From positions 1 to 8,835 of the forward strand of contig JBLMZH010000059.1 of assembly GCA_050258715.1 (NCBI GenBank): 8,835 bases of DNA. The letters are read 5' to 3'. Shown here piece after piece: positions 1 to 4,955 of this stretch (position 1 is its first letter; the number at the start of each line of letters is the position of its first letter). Source of the DNA: JBLMZH01 sp050258715 (lineage in GTDB: Bacteria; Patescibacteriota; Doudnabacteria; UBA920; O2-02-FULL-48-8). The position numbers and the translations under genes were made by a program. The notes below the pieces were generated by a model. It saw only the letters and a program-made list of their open reading frames with translations. It had not been told where the DNA came from and did not search any database.

Positions 1-693
1 GGTGGCGTGGACGAGCAGGTTCTGGCCGAGTACCGGGAGACCGAAGAACGCTTCAATTATCTGTCGACGCAGTCCACTGATTTGACCTCCGCGATGAAGG
101 ACTTGAACCAGGTCGTGGACGAGCTGGATACGGTCATCAAGGAACAGTTTGACGAGGGCTTCCACAAGATCTCGGAAAAATTTTTGGAATATTTCCGCAT
201 TCTGTTCAACGGCGGGCGCGCCCACATGAATTTGCTTCGCGAAATCGTCGAGGAAGAAAGCCTGGAAGAAAAAGAAGAAGGGGAAGCGGCGGCGGAAGAG
301 GACAAGCCGAAAACAGGATCGAAACAGATTGTCGGCGTCGAGATCAAGGCCACTCCTCCAGGCAAGAAACTCGCCAGCATTGCCGCCCTTTCCGGCGGAG
401 AACGAGCTTTAACTTCGATCGCTTTGCTTTGCGCCATGCTGGCATCTTATCCTTCGCCGTTTGTGGTGTTGGACGAAGTTGACGCGGCCCTGGATGAGGC
501 CAACTCCATCCGTTTTGCCAAGATTTTGGGAACCCTGCGCCATCAAACCCAATTTATCACCATCACGCACAATAGAGAAACCATGCGCCAGGCCCACACC
601 TTGTACGGCGTGACAATGAGCGACGAAGGGATATCAAAAATCCTCTCGATCAAGCTCGAACAGGCCGATGCCCTTCGCGGCAAGCAGCTTTAG
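1..693 (+). CDS. smc: SMC chromosome-partition ATPase, C-terminal part (5' truncated by window)
   Basis: SMC proteins form the ATP-driven core of condensin and organise and segregate the chromosome. The reading frame is open from base 1, so the gene begins upstream; only the end of the coiled coil and the C-terminal ATPase half-head are present. Counting from base 1, the ABC signature LSGGERAL starts at residue 130, Walker B reads FVVLDEVDAALDE from residue 154 with D158 and catalytic E159, and the H-switch is H190 in ITITHNRETM. The end (VTMSDEGISKILSIKLE) is typical of SMC. Residues about 83-104 form a Glu/Lys-rich insert between the NGGRAHMNL strand and the signature helix; I recall comparable inserts in other CPR SMC proteins. 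The stop lies 17 bases before the rpsP -35 box and no terminator is visible, so smc transcripts may run into rpsP. Family assignment is very secure. Confidence 0.97.
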   Translation, partial: GGVDEQVLAEYRETEERFNYLSTQSTDLTSAMKDLNQVVDELDTVIKEQFDEGFHKISEKFLEYFRILFNGGRAHMNLLREIVEEESLEEKEEGEAAAEEDKPKTGSKQIVGVEIKATPPGKKLASIAALSGGERALTSIALLCAMLASYPSPFVVLDEVDAALDEANSIRFAKILGTLRHQTQFITITHNRETMRQAHTLYGVTMSDEGISKILSIKLEQADALRGKQL

Positions 694-710
694 GCCAAGA
701 CCGGGGAGTG

Positions 711-739
711 TTGACCTGAGTACTAAGATTTGGTATGCT
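711..739 (+). promoter_or_regulatory. Sigma-70-type promoter for rpsP
   Basis: TTGACC at 711-716 and TATGCT at 734-739 are separated by 17 bases, and a TG at 731-732 gives an extended -10. Transcription should start near 746, leaving a leader of about 22 nt before the rpsP start. The box starts 18 bases after the smc stop codon. Confidence 0.75.
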
Positions 740-767
740 GTGCAGGCACTATTAAACTTCGAAACGA

Positions 768-1085
768 ATGTTGATCATCAGATTACAACGAACCGGAACC
801 AAGAATAAGCCGCAGTTTCGCATCGTTTTGGCCGAAGCGGCCCGTTCCGCTTCCAAGAAATTCAAGGAAGTGCTCGGTTCATACCATCCGCGCTCCAAGA
901 ACTTCGCCATCAAGGACGCCGAACGGCTGAAATACTGGCTGTCGCTGAACGTTCAAATTTCCCCCACGGTCAAAAATCTGTTCATCGAAAAGAAGCTGAT
1001 CGACGGGAAGAAGACCAAGGCTTGGGCGCCCAAGAAAAAGAAAAAGGAAGCGGAAGCGCAGCCGGCCGAAGCTCCAAAAGCCTAA
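768..1085 (+). CDS. rpsP: 30S ribosomal protein S16
   Basis: S16 is a primary binding protein of the small subunit, needed for folding of the 16S rRNA 5' and central domains. The 105-residue product starts with the family hallmark MLIIRLQRTGTKNKPQFRIV, followed by the EVLGSYHPR strand (about residues 34-42) and the LKYWLSLNVQISPTV segment (about 54-68). The C-terminus is a low-complexity Lys/Ala/Glu/Pro tail from about residue 84, common in S16 proteins and likely flexible. The ATG at 768 is the only start that preserves the conserved N-terminus. No Shine-Dalgarno is visible upstream (ACTTCGAAACGA), so initiation probably relies on the short unstructured leader. It stands alone between its own promoter and terminator, although rpsP is often first in an rpsP-khpA-rimM-trmD-rplS operon. 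Confidence 0.97.
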   Translation: MLIIRLQRTGTKNKPQFRIVLAEAARSASKKFKEVLGSYHPRSKNFAIKDAERLKYWLSLNVQISPTVKNLFIEKKLIDGKKTKAWAPKKKKKEAEAQPAEAPKA

Positions 1086-1097
1086 TATTCAAAATTT

Positions 1098-1146
1098 AAA
1101 ATCCTTTTCCGCAAAGATCGCATCAAACCGGATGGGGATTTTTTGT
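1098..1146 (+). terminator. Rho-independent terminator after rpsP
   Basis: The 5' arm 1098-1111 pairs with 1129-1142 (14 positions, two G-U pairs and one T-T mismatch) around a 17-nt loop, and the stem runs into a T tract (1139-1144). It starts 12 bases after the rpsP stop. The large loop makes it less than ideal, but the position and T run fit termination. Confidence 0.65.
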
Positions 1147-1202
1147 TTATAAAAAGTCCGAATAATTTGTTTTGCTTGCGTTTATAAGAGCTTTGTTACT
1201 TG

Positions 1203-1231
1203 TTGACACCGCGGTACGATTAACTTATACT
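1203..1231 (+). promoter_or_regulatory. Near-consensus sigma-70 promoter upstream of khpA
   Basis: A perfect TTGACA (1203-1208) and TATACT (1226-1231) are separated by exactly 17 bases. Transcription would start near 1238, about 237 nt before the khpA start codon. No other gene lies between, so the promoter creates a long leader. Confidence 0.82.
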
Positions 1232-1237
1232 GGGCTT

Positions 1238-1474
1238 GCTTAAGAAAGCTAAACTTTGGCATTCTCTGAAAAACTAGTTTTGAAGGCGAAATTTAAGAAT
1301 TTCGAGCATATTGGGGCAAAAAATTTTGAAAGTTTATTTGTAAAAATAAGCTGAAAAATTTTTTGAGCCCAAGATGCCGAAATTATGAAATTGCAGCCCA
1401 AAAATAATTTTTCTGAGGATGCCTAGGGTCGAAGAAGCTGTTCTTAATAGTTCTTTCCGAATAAAATTAATACC
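1238..1474 (+). promoter_or_regulatory. Long structured 5' leader of khpA (possible cis-regulatory RNA)
   Basis: This 237-base stretch has no convincing coding content but folds well by hand. A 7-bp hairpin with TAAG loop lies at 1287-1304. A long hairpin spans 1311-1372: 5 bp (1311-1315/1368-1372), a small internal loop, 11 bp (1317-1327/1355-1365), a possible tandem G-A step, then 8 bp closed by a GTAA tetraloop at 1340-1343 (GNRA type). TTTGGCAT (1255-1262) can pair with 1374-1382 around one bulged G, enclosing both hairpins plus the palindrome at 1270-1281 into a multi-branch domain. GGCAT could alternatively pair with ATGCC at 1419-1423. No terminator or Shine-Dalgarno is evident. I do not recognise it as a known riboswitch class. 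The folding is seen by pairing; the regulatory role is inference. Confidence 0.5.
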
Positions 1475-1813
1475 GTGAAAGATATGGAAAAAGACCAAGA
1501 ATTTGTTGAATATCTCGTAAAAGCTTTGGTTGATCATCCCGAAGACGTGAAGACCGAGCGAACTGTCGACGAGATGGGAGTACTCCTCACCCTTTTCCTC
1601 AATCCAGAGGACATGGGCCAGGTCATCGGCCGGCAGGGCCAGACCGCCAAATCCATTCGCACTCTGTTGCGTGTGGTCGGAGCCAAGCATAAGTCTCGCG
1701 TTAACCTCAAGATCCATGAGCCGGAAGGTTCCCACCGCGGACCTAGGCAGCCTCAAGCCGCTATGTCGGCTGACAAGGATCTGACCTCCGACATCGACGA
1801 ATTTAAGCTCTAA
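1475..1813 (+). CDS. khpA: KhpA-type KH-domain RNA-binding protein
   Basis: KhpA is a small single-KH RNA-binding protein (formerly YlqC/UPF0109) that in Gram-positive bacteria pairs with KhpB/EloR and influences cell division and RNA metabolism. The 112-residue product matches the family: EYLVKALVDHPEDV at 12-25, then LNPEDMGQVIGRQGQTAKSIRTLLRVVGAK with the RNA-binding GxxG loop as G52-R-Q-G55, then VNLKIHEPEG at 76-85. About 27 residues beyond the KH fold form a polar tail ending in DIDEFKL, longer than the roughly 75-85 residues usual elsewhere. I used GTG 1475; ATG 1484 would drop three residues and is equally credible, as neither has a Shine-Dalgarno. It sits in the ribosomal block where khpA is often found, between rpsP and trmD, with its own promoter and a long leader that could allow autoregulation (inference). 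Confidence 0.92.
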   Translation: MKDMEKDQEFVEYLVKALVDHPEDVKTERTVDEMGVLLTLFLNPEDMGQVIGRQGQTAKSIRTLLRVVGAKHKSRVNLKIHEPEGSHRGPRQPQAAMSADKDLTSDIDEFKL

Positions 1814-1820
1814 AAACATT

Positions 1821-1854
1821 CCAGCCCCAGTTCCAACTGGGGCTGGATTTTTAT
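1821..1854 (+). terminator. Terminator-like hairpin between khpA and trmD
   Basis: CCAGCCCCAG (1821-1830) pairs perfectly with CTGGGGCTGG (1837-1846) around a TTCCAA loop and is followed by ATTTTTAT. It is 7 bases after the khpA stop and only 16 bases before the trmD ATG, leaving no room for a promoter in between. It may be a partial terminator (attenuator) tuning trmD and rplS relative to khpA, or an RNA-stabilising 3' end. Confidence 0.75.
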
Positions 1855-1870
1855 CCCAAACAATCAGACC

Positions 1871-2551
1871 ATGGAATTTACCATTTTAACCCTGTTCCCC
1901 GAGGCGTTCGAGGCTTATCTGAACATAAGCCTGCTTAAGCGCGCCGTGGCCAAGAAATTGATCAAGATAAAAGTGGTCAATCTCCGGGAATTTGGAGCCG
2001 GGCCGCATAAGTCAGTGGATGACCGCCCGTATGGCGGGGGCGCGGGTATGGTTTTAAGGGTGGATATCATTGCCAGGGCTTTAAAGAAACTGAAATTTAC
2101 AAAAGGCAAAAAAGACAGCTGGATTATTCTCATGACGCCGCAAGGGAAGCGGTTTGATCAGGGCTTGGCGAAGAGTCTCAGGAAGTTCAAGCGCCTGGCT
2201 TTGGTTTGCGGGCGCTATGAAGGTTTTGACGAACGCGTCCGAAAGATCGCGGATATGGAAATTTCACTGGGAGATTTTGTCTTGACCGGTGGCGAGATTC
2301 CAGCCTTGGCCGTGCTCGATACGGTTGCCAGGTTGGTGCCCGGAGTTGTCGGCAAATCAGAGTCGCTGGTGGAAGAAAGTTTTTCCAACGGCCTGCTGGA
2401 ATATCCGCAATATACCCGGCCGGAAAAATTCGAACGGATGAGCGTGCCCAAGGTTTTGCTCACGGGGAATCACGCAAAAATTTCGCAGTGGCGGACTGAA
2501 CAGTCGCAAAAGCGCACGGCTAAGAAACGTCCCGATCTTTTAAGTTTTTAA
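1871..2551 (+). CDS. trmD: tRNA (guanine37-N1)-methyltransferase TrmD
   Basis: TrmD is a SPOUT-class trefoil-knot methyltransferase that uses S-adenosylmethionine to make m1G37 next to the anticodon, preventing +1 frameshifting. The 226-residue protein is collinear with the family: FTILTLFPEAF at 3-13, VDDRPYGGGAGM at 49-60, LVCGRYEGFDERV at 111-123, the knot segment ISLGDFVLTGGEIPAL at 131-146, R154, EYPQYTRP at 177-184, and the C-terminal GNHAKISQWR at 199-208. Compared with the E. coli sequence as I remember it, the numbering is nearly gap-free, and the position of catalytic Asp169 holds Glu169 (VEESF instead of TEDSF). The C-terminal domain is shorter than in E. coli (226 versus about 255), as in many bacteria. 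ATG 1871 is required for the N-terminus and has no Shine-Dalgarno. It is followed after 2 bases by the pseudouridine synthase gene. rimM, the usual upstream neighbour, is absent. Confidence 0.97.
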   Translation: MEFTILTLFPEAFEAYLNISLLKRAVAKKLIKIKVVNLREFGAGPHKSVDDRPYGGGAGMVLRVDIIARALKKLKFTKGKKDSWIILMTPQGKRFDQGLAKSLRKFKRLALVCGRYEGFDERVRKIADMEISLGDFVLTGGEIPALAVLDTVARLVPGVVGKSESLVEESFSNGLLEYPQYTRPEKFERMSVPKVLLTGNHAKISQWRTEQSQKRTAKKRPDLLSF

Positions 2552-2553
2552 AA

Positions 2554-3489
2554 ATGCCGATCTATACTGCTACAACCTTGGACCGCCTGGATAAATTTTT
2601 GGCCCAGGCTTCGGGCAAGCCCCGGAGCAGGGTCAAGTCATTGATCAGCGAGGGCAAAGTTAAAATCAACGGGAAGAGCGAGGATCAGCCTGACAAACGG
2701 CTCGCTTTGGGGGATGTGGTTGAAATGCCCGAGATCGAAGATAACGTTCTTAAGCCCAGCCTGAGGGAATTAAAGATTGTTTTTGAAAATTCCGACCTGG
2801 CAATCATAGACAAGCCGGCGGGGATGATCGTGCATCCGGGCGCTGGGAATAGTGAAGACAGCTTAAGCCAGGCCCTGTTAACCATCTGGCCCTTTGTCAA
2901 AGATGTCGGCCAGCCGCATCGGCCGGGCATCGTTCATCGCCTGGACGAAGACACTTCCGGCTTGATAGTCGTGGCCAAAAATCAGGATTCCTACGAATAT
3001 TTGAAAGACCTGTTCCTAAACCACAAAGTGGAGAAAAAATATTTGGCCTTGGTCCACGGCATTCCGGAAAAGCTGCACGGCATAATCGATGTTCCTTTGG
3101 ACAAGAATTTTAAGCGCCGGAAAATGGTGGCAGGAACGGGAAAAGAAGCGATTACGGAATATTCAGTCGTCGCCCAAGGAGCGCTTTCCTTCGCTCCCGG
3201 CAGTCTTGACCAGGTGGCCCTCCTTAAGGTAAACTTACACACGGGCCGCACTCATCAGATAAGAGTCCACCTTGCGTCCATCGGACACCCGATAGTAGGG
3301 GATAAGACCTACGGGGGTATTTATAAAGAGTCCGACCAAGCGGTGATCAACAGACAGTTTCTGCACGCCTTCCGTTTGAAATTCAAGCTCAAAGATGGCA
3401 CAATGTTTGAAACTGCTTCGAGACTGCCCGAAGACCTGCAAACACTTTTAACCAAAGCGAATATCACCTATGAAGATCAACTCGTTTAA
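2554..3489 (+). CDS. RluA/RluD-family pseudouridine synthase with S4 domain
   Basis: This enzyme family isomerises uridine to pseudouridine in 23S rRNA or tRNA. The 311-residue product has an N-terminal S4 RNA-binding domain (about residues 10-60, with RLDKFLAQASGKPRSRV and EGKVKINGK), a linker, then the catalytic domain. The active-site motif HRLDEDTSGLIVVAK begins at H128 and the catalytic aspartate is D131. GRTHQIRVHLASIGHPIVGD (231-250) and QFLHAFRL (268-275) are the other family signatures. The S4 domain and length match RluD-like enzymes (large-subunit helix 69) better than RluA, but the exact target cannot be read from the sequence, so no symbol is given. It starts 2 bases after trmD and its last 20 bases overlap rplS, so the three genes should be co-transcribed and translationally linked. 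No Shine-Dalgarno precedes the ATG. Confidence 0.93.
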   Translation: MPIYTATTLDRLDKFLAQASGKPRSRVKSLISEGKVKINGKSEDQPDKRLALGDVVEMPEIEDNVLKPSLRELKIVFENSDLAIIDKPAGMIVHPGAGNSEDSLSQALLTIWPFVKDVGQPHRPGIVHRLDEDTSGLIVVAKNQDSYEYLKDLFLNHKVEKKYLALVHGIPEKLHGIIDVPLDKNFKRRKMVAGTGKEAITEYSVVAQGALSFAPGSLDQVALLKVNLHTGRTHQIRVHLASIGHPIVGDKTYGGIYKESDQAVINRQFLHAFRLKFKLKDGTMFETASRLPEDLQTLLTKANITYEDQLV

Positions 3490-3811
3490 GCAAGAACAGC
3501 TCAAGAACACCCTGGTGCTCAAGCCCGGATATGTCGTCAGGGTCCACCAGAAGATCAAGGACGTCTCGCCGGAAGGCAAGGAAAAAGAGCGCATTCAGGT
3601 TTTTGAAGGCCTGGTCATTGCCACCAAAGGCGGCAAGGACATCAACGGCACCGTGACAGTAAGAAAAATTTCTTCCGGCATTGGCGTTGAGCGCATCTTC
3701 CCGGTTCATTCCCCCTCGATCGAAAAGATCGAAGTGGTTAAGGCCACTCCGGCCCGCAAAGCCAAACTTTATTACACCCGAAAAGGAAAAGAAGCCAAGG
3801 TCCGGGAATAG
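3470..3811 (+). CDS. rplS: 50S ribosomal protein L19
   Basis: L19 sits at the interface of the large and small subunits and contributes to an intersubunit bridge. The 113-residue protein has the family core: the SH3-like strands around GYVVRVHQKI (20-29), RIQVFEGLVIA (41-51), TVRKISSGIGVERIFPVHSP (63-82), IEKIEVV (84-90) and the closing ARKAKLYYTRKGKEAKVRE. Length is normal (about 110-120). The start at 3470 lies inside the end of the preceding pseudouridine synthase gene, giving a 20-base overlap; no Shine-Dalgarno precedes it, so re-initiation by ribosomes finishing the upstream gene is likely. It is the last gene of the trmD operon and is followed by a strong terminator. Confidence 0.97.
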   Translation: MKINSFKQEQLKNTLVLKPGYVVRVHQKIKDVSPEGKEKERIQVFEGLVIATKGGKDINGTVTVRKISSGIGVERIFPVHSPSIEKIEVVKATPARKAKLYYTRKGKEAKVRE

Positions 3812-3821
3812 GTATAAAATT

Positions 3822-3845
3822 AAAACCGCCGAAAGGCGGTTTTTT
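3822..3845 (+). terminator. Strong intrinsic terminator after rplS
   Basis: AAAACCGCC (3822-3830) pairs perfectly with GGCGGTTTT (3835-3843) around a GAAA tetraloop and continues into a run of T to 3845. It begins 11 bases after the rplS stop and closes the trmD-pseudouridine synthase-rplS operon. Confidence 0.92.
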
Positions 3846-3864
3846 ATTTCGAATCTCAAATATC

Positions 3865-3949
3865 AAAAATCAAATCTCAAAATGAAATACCAAAGTGTAA
3901 AAAATTTTGGATTTTAATTTTTCACTTTGACTTTTGAAATTTGATTTTT
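3865..3949. repeat. AT-rich imperfect inverted repeat between converging genes
   Basis: AAAAATCAAAT (3865-3875) is perfectly complementary to 3939-3949; after one mismatch TCAAAA (3877-3882) pairs with TTTTGA (3932-3937); further in, CAAAGTG (3891-3897) pairs with CACTTTG (3923-3929) and is followed by an A/T stem. The whole 85-base element lies between the rplS terminator and the sod stop, so it could act as the terminator for the minus-strand sod gene. Similar AT-rich palindromic filler is common in CPR genomes in my recollection. Confidence 0.6.
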
Positions 3950-3957
3950 AATTTTAA

Positions 3958-4575
3958 TTAGGATTTATGCATTATCTCCCAGGCCTTATCGATTCCCCAC
4001 TTTTCGACCATCTTTTCAACTGGCTCCCAATTTAAATTTCGGAAAAAAGCTTCGACATAACCGGCCCGGTTGGTTCCGTAATCCATCCAATAGGCGTGTT
4101 CGTAGGTATCAAGCGCAACGAGCATGGCGTTGCCCCAAACCGGATAAGCATTTTGCGAATCACCCAAATAATTGAAGAGCATGCCGTTTTGGAAATCAAA
4201 GGCCAGCCAAACCCAGCCCCTGGCCGCCAGCGCGGTCTTGGCCATATCGTCTTTCCAGTCCTCGAACGAACCAAATTCTTTCTCGATCATCTCCAAAAGC
4301 TTCCCTTTCGGCTTCCCGCCCTTGCCGCCAAGGTGGGAAAAATAAAGTTCGTGGTGCTTGATCCCGCCGATCGCAAACGATAATTCGACCTTAAGTTCGC
4401 GGAGGTCCGAATAGGTCTGGTTGGCCGCTGTTTTGTCCGCGGTTTTTAATTTATCCAGGATCTCGTTGGCCTTTTTGACGTAACCTTGGTAAAGCTTGTA
4501 GTGCTCGGTCAAGGTTTTCTCCGATATCCCGTCCAGCTCCCGGATGGAATCGAATTTTTTCTCTTTGAATTGCAT
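3958..4575 (-). CDS. Fe/Mn-family superoxide dismutase
   Basis: The enzyme converts superoxide to oxygen and hydrogen peroxide. The 205-residue protein has no signal peptide and should be cytoplasmic. Metal-ligand motifs are H25 in TEHYKLYQGYV, H75 in GIKHHELYF (matching the canonical NHSLFW His), and D156 with H160 in LDTYEHAYWMDY. Helix 1 has one His where classical enzymes have an HHxKHHxxYV cluster, placing it in a divergent subfamily. G71 (four before H75) and Q141 resemble the second-sphere pattern of Mn enzymes, where the Gln comes from the C-terminal domain; metal preference is therefore guessed as Mn or cambialistic. The ATG at 4575 is preceded by AAAGGA (4583-4588) at a 7-base spacing. 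It is monocistronic and diverges from rny, with its own promoter. Presence in a presumed fermentative CPR organism suggests exposure to oxygen. Confidence 0.93.
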   Translation of the reverse strand: MQFKEKKFDSIRELDGISEKTLTEHYKLYQGYVKKANEILDKLKTADKTAANQTYSDLRELKVELSFAIGGIKHHELYFSHLGGKGGKPKGKLLEMIEKEFGSFEDWKDDMAKTALAARGWVWLAFDFQNGMLFNYLGDSQNAYPVWGNAMLVALDTYEHAYWMDYGTNRAGYVEAFFRNLNWEPVEKMVEKWGIDKAWEIMHKS

Positions 4576-4608
4576 TTTTAGGTCCTTTCAGAAGTTTAAG
4601 TCAAAATC

Positions 4609-4638
4609 AATATAGGGAATTAGCTCCTGCTTGGTCAA
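4609..4638 (-). promoter_or_regulatory. Promoter for the superoxide dismutase gene
   Basis: On the minus strand TTGACC (complement of 4633-4638) and TATATT (complement of 4609-4614) are separated by 18 bases. Transcription would start near 4602, giving a leader of about 27 nt that contains the AAAGGA ribosome-binding site. No operator-like palindrome is visible over it. Confidence 0.68.
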
Positions 4639-4695
4639 CGGCCAGACTGTCCAATGCGTGAAGATTCGGGTCTTTCGCACACCCTTGCTTCCGCG

Positions 4696-4723
4696 TTGAC
4701 AACGCCTTCGTTTATGGTATAGT
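4696..4723 (+). promoter_or_regulatory. Sigma-70-type promoter upstream of the rny leader
   Basis: A perfect TTGACA (4696-4701) and TATAGT (4718-4723) are 16 bases apart, and TG at 4715-4716 gives an extended -10. Start of transcription is expected near 4729-4730, about 253 nt before the rny ATG. It points away from the sod promoter, separated by about 57 bases. Confidence 0.8.
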
Positions 4724-4728
4724 AATAG

Positions 4729-4924
4729 CGCCGAAAGGCGAGAAACTTAAGAGTTTCAACCCTTCGGTCATTCGGACGAAAGCGTCAGAATTGAAACATT
4801 GAAATTTATCCGTTAAGGCTGCCAGTAAACATCCCGTGTCAGAAATTTTTTCGTCTCATTTCGAAAATATTTTTCTCCCCTCGCCAAAACTTCCAGGTTT
4901 ACGAGGAGGAGGATTTTGATTTTT
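4729..4924 (+). ncRNA. Structured rny leader or free-standing small RNA of about 195 nt
   Basis: A strong promoter lies directly upstream and a terminator-like stem closes the 3' end, so this could be an attenuated leader or a separate small RNA. Hand folding gives CGCC-GAAA-GGCG (4729-4740), GAAACT-TAAG-AGTTTC (4742-4757), a small ACC/GGT hairpin (4759-4768), GACG-AAAG-CGTC (4775-4786), an AU-rich stem (4841-4853 with 4862-4874), and the final stem at 4873-4913. GTTTCAA (4753-4759) can alternatively pair with TTGAAAC (4791-4797), which would break the second hairpin and form a multi-branch junction. No ORF of note is present. It does not resemble tmRNA, 6S, SRP or RNase P RNA as far as I can tell (6S would need a long closed rod, absent here). 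RNA function is inference. Confidence 0.45.
4873..4924 (+). terminator. Terminator-like hairpin inside the rny upstream region
   Basis: Bases 4873-4883 pair with 4902-4913 (11 bp including one T-G pair, with A4907 bulged); the loop holds a second small stem AAAC/GTTT (4887-4890/4897-4900). TTTTGATTTTT follows at 4914-4924. The 3' arm contains AGGAGGAGG (4904-4912), a purine run resembling a strong Shine-Dalgarno that the stem would hide. The interrupted T tract makes termination likely but probably incomplete. Confidence 0.55.
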
Positions 4925-4947
4925 AGGAAAATTTAGACGGAAATTCT

Positions 4948-4953
4948 TATACT
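4948..4953 (+). promoter_or_regulatory. Possible proximal -10 box for rny
   Basis: TATACT at 4948-4953 lies inside CTTATACTGG, a ten-base match to the khpA -10 region (1224-1233). No good -35 is found 16-18 bases upstream (AGGAAA at 4925-4930). If used, it would give rny a short leader of about 23 nt and leave the structured region upstream as an independent RNA. Confidence 0.3.
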
Positions 4954-4955
4954 GG

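Noticed and set aside
1374..1426. Two tiny overlapping frames in the khpA leader (ATG 1374, 4 codons; ATG 1385, 13 codons)
   Set aside because: No ribosome-binding site, no meaningful composition, and they overlap the proposed closing stem; expected by chance in AT-rich sequence.
1334..1819. 161-codon open frame on the minus strand over the khpA leader and gene
   Set aside because: It is antisense to a clear KH-domain gene for most of its length, has no recognisable motif, and its other part covers the AT-rich structured leader.
4653..4680. Small hairpin in the sod-rny divergent region
   Set aside because: The stem has about seven pairs with a bulge and wobble and no T run; too weak to call an operator or terminator.
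4753..4797. Possible CRISPR repeat (GTTTCAA ... ATTGAAAC look)
   Set aside because: Only one copy is present, with no spacers or second repeat nearby and no cas genes; the ends are better explained as an RNA stem.
4916..4936. Six-codon TTG leader peptide after AGGAGGAGG
   Set aside because: Too short and with a weak start to call as a gene; mentioned only as part of the attenuator idea.
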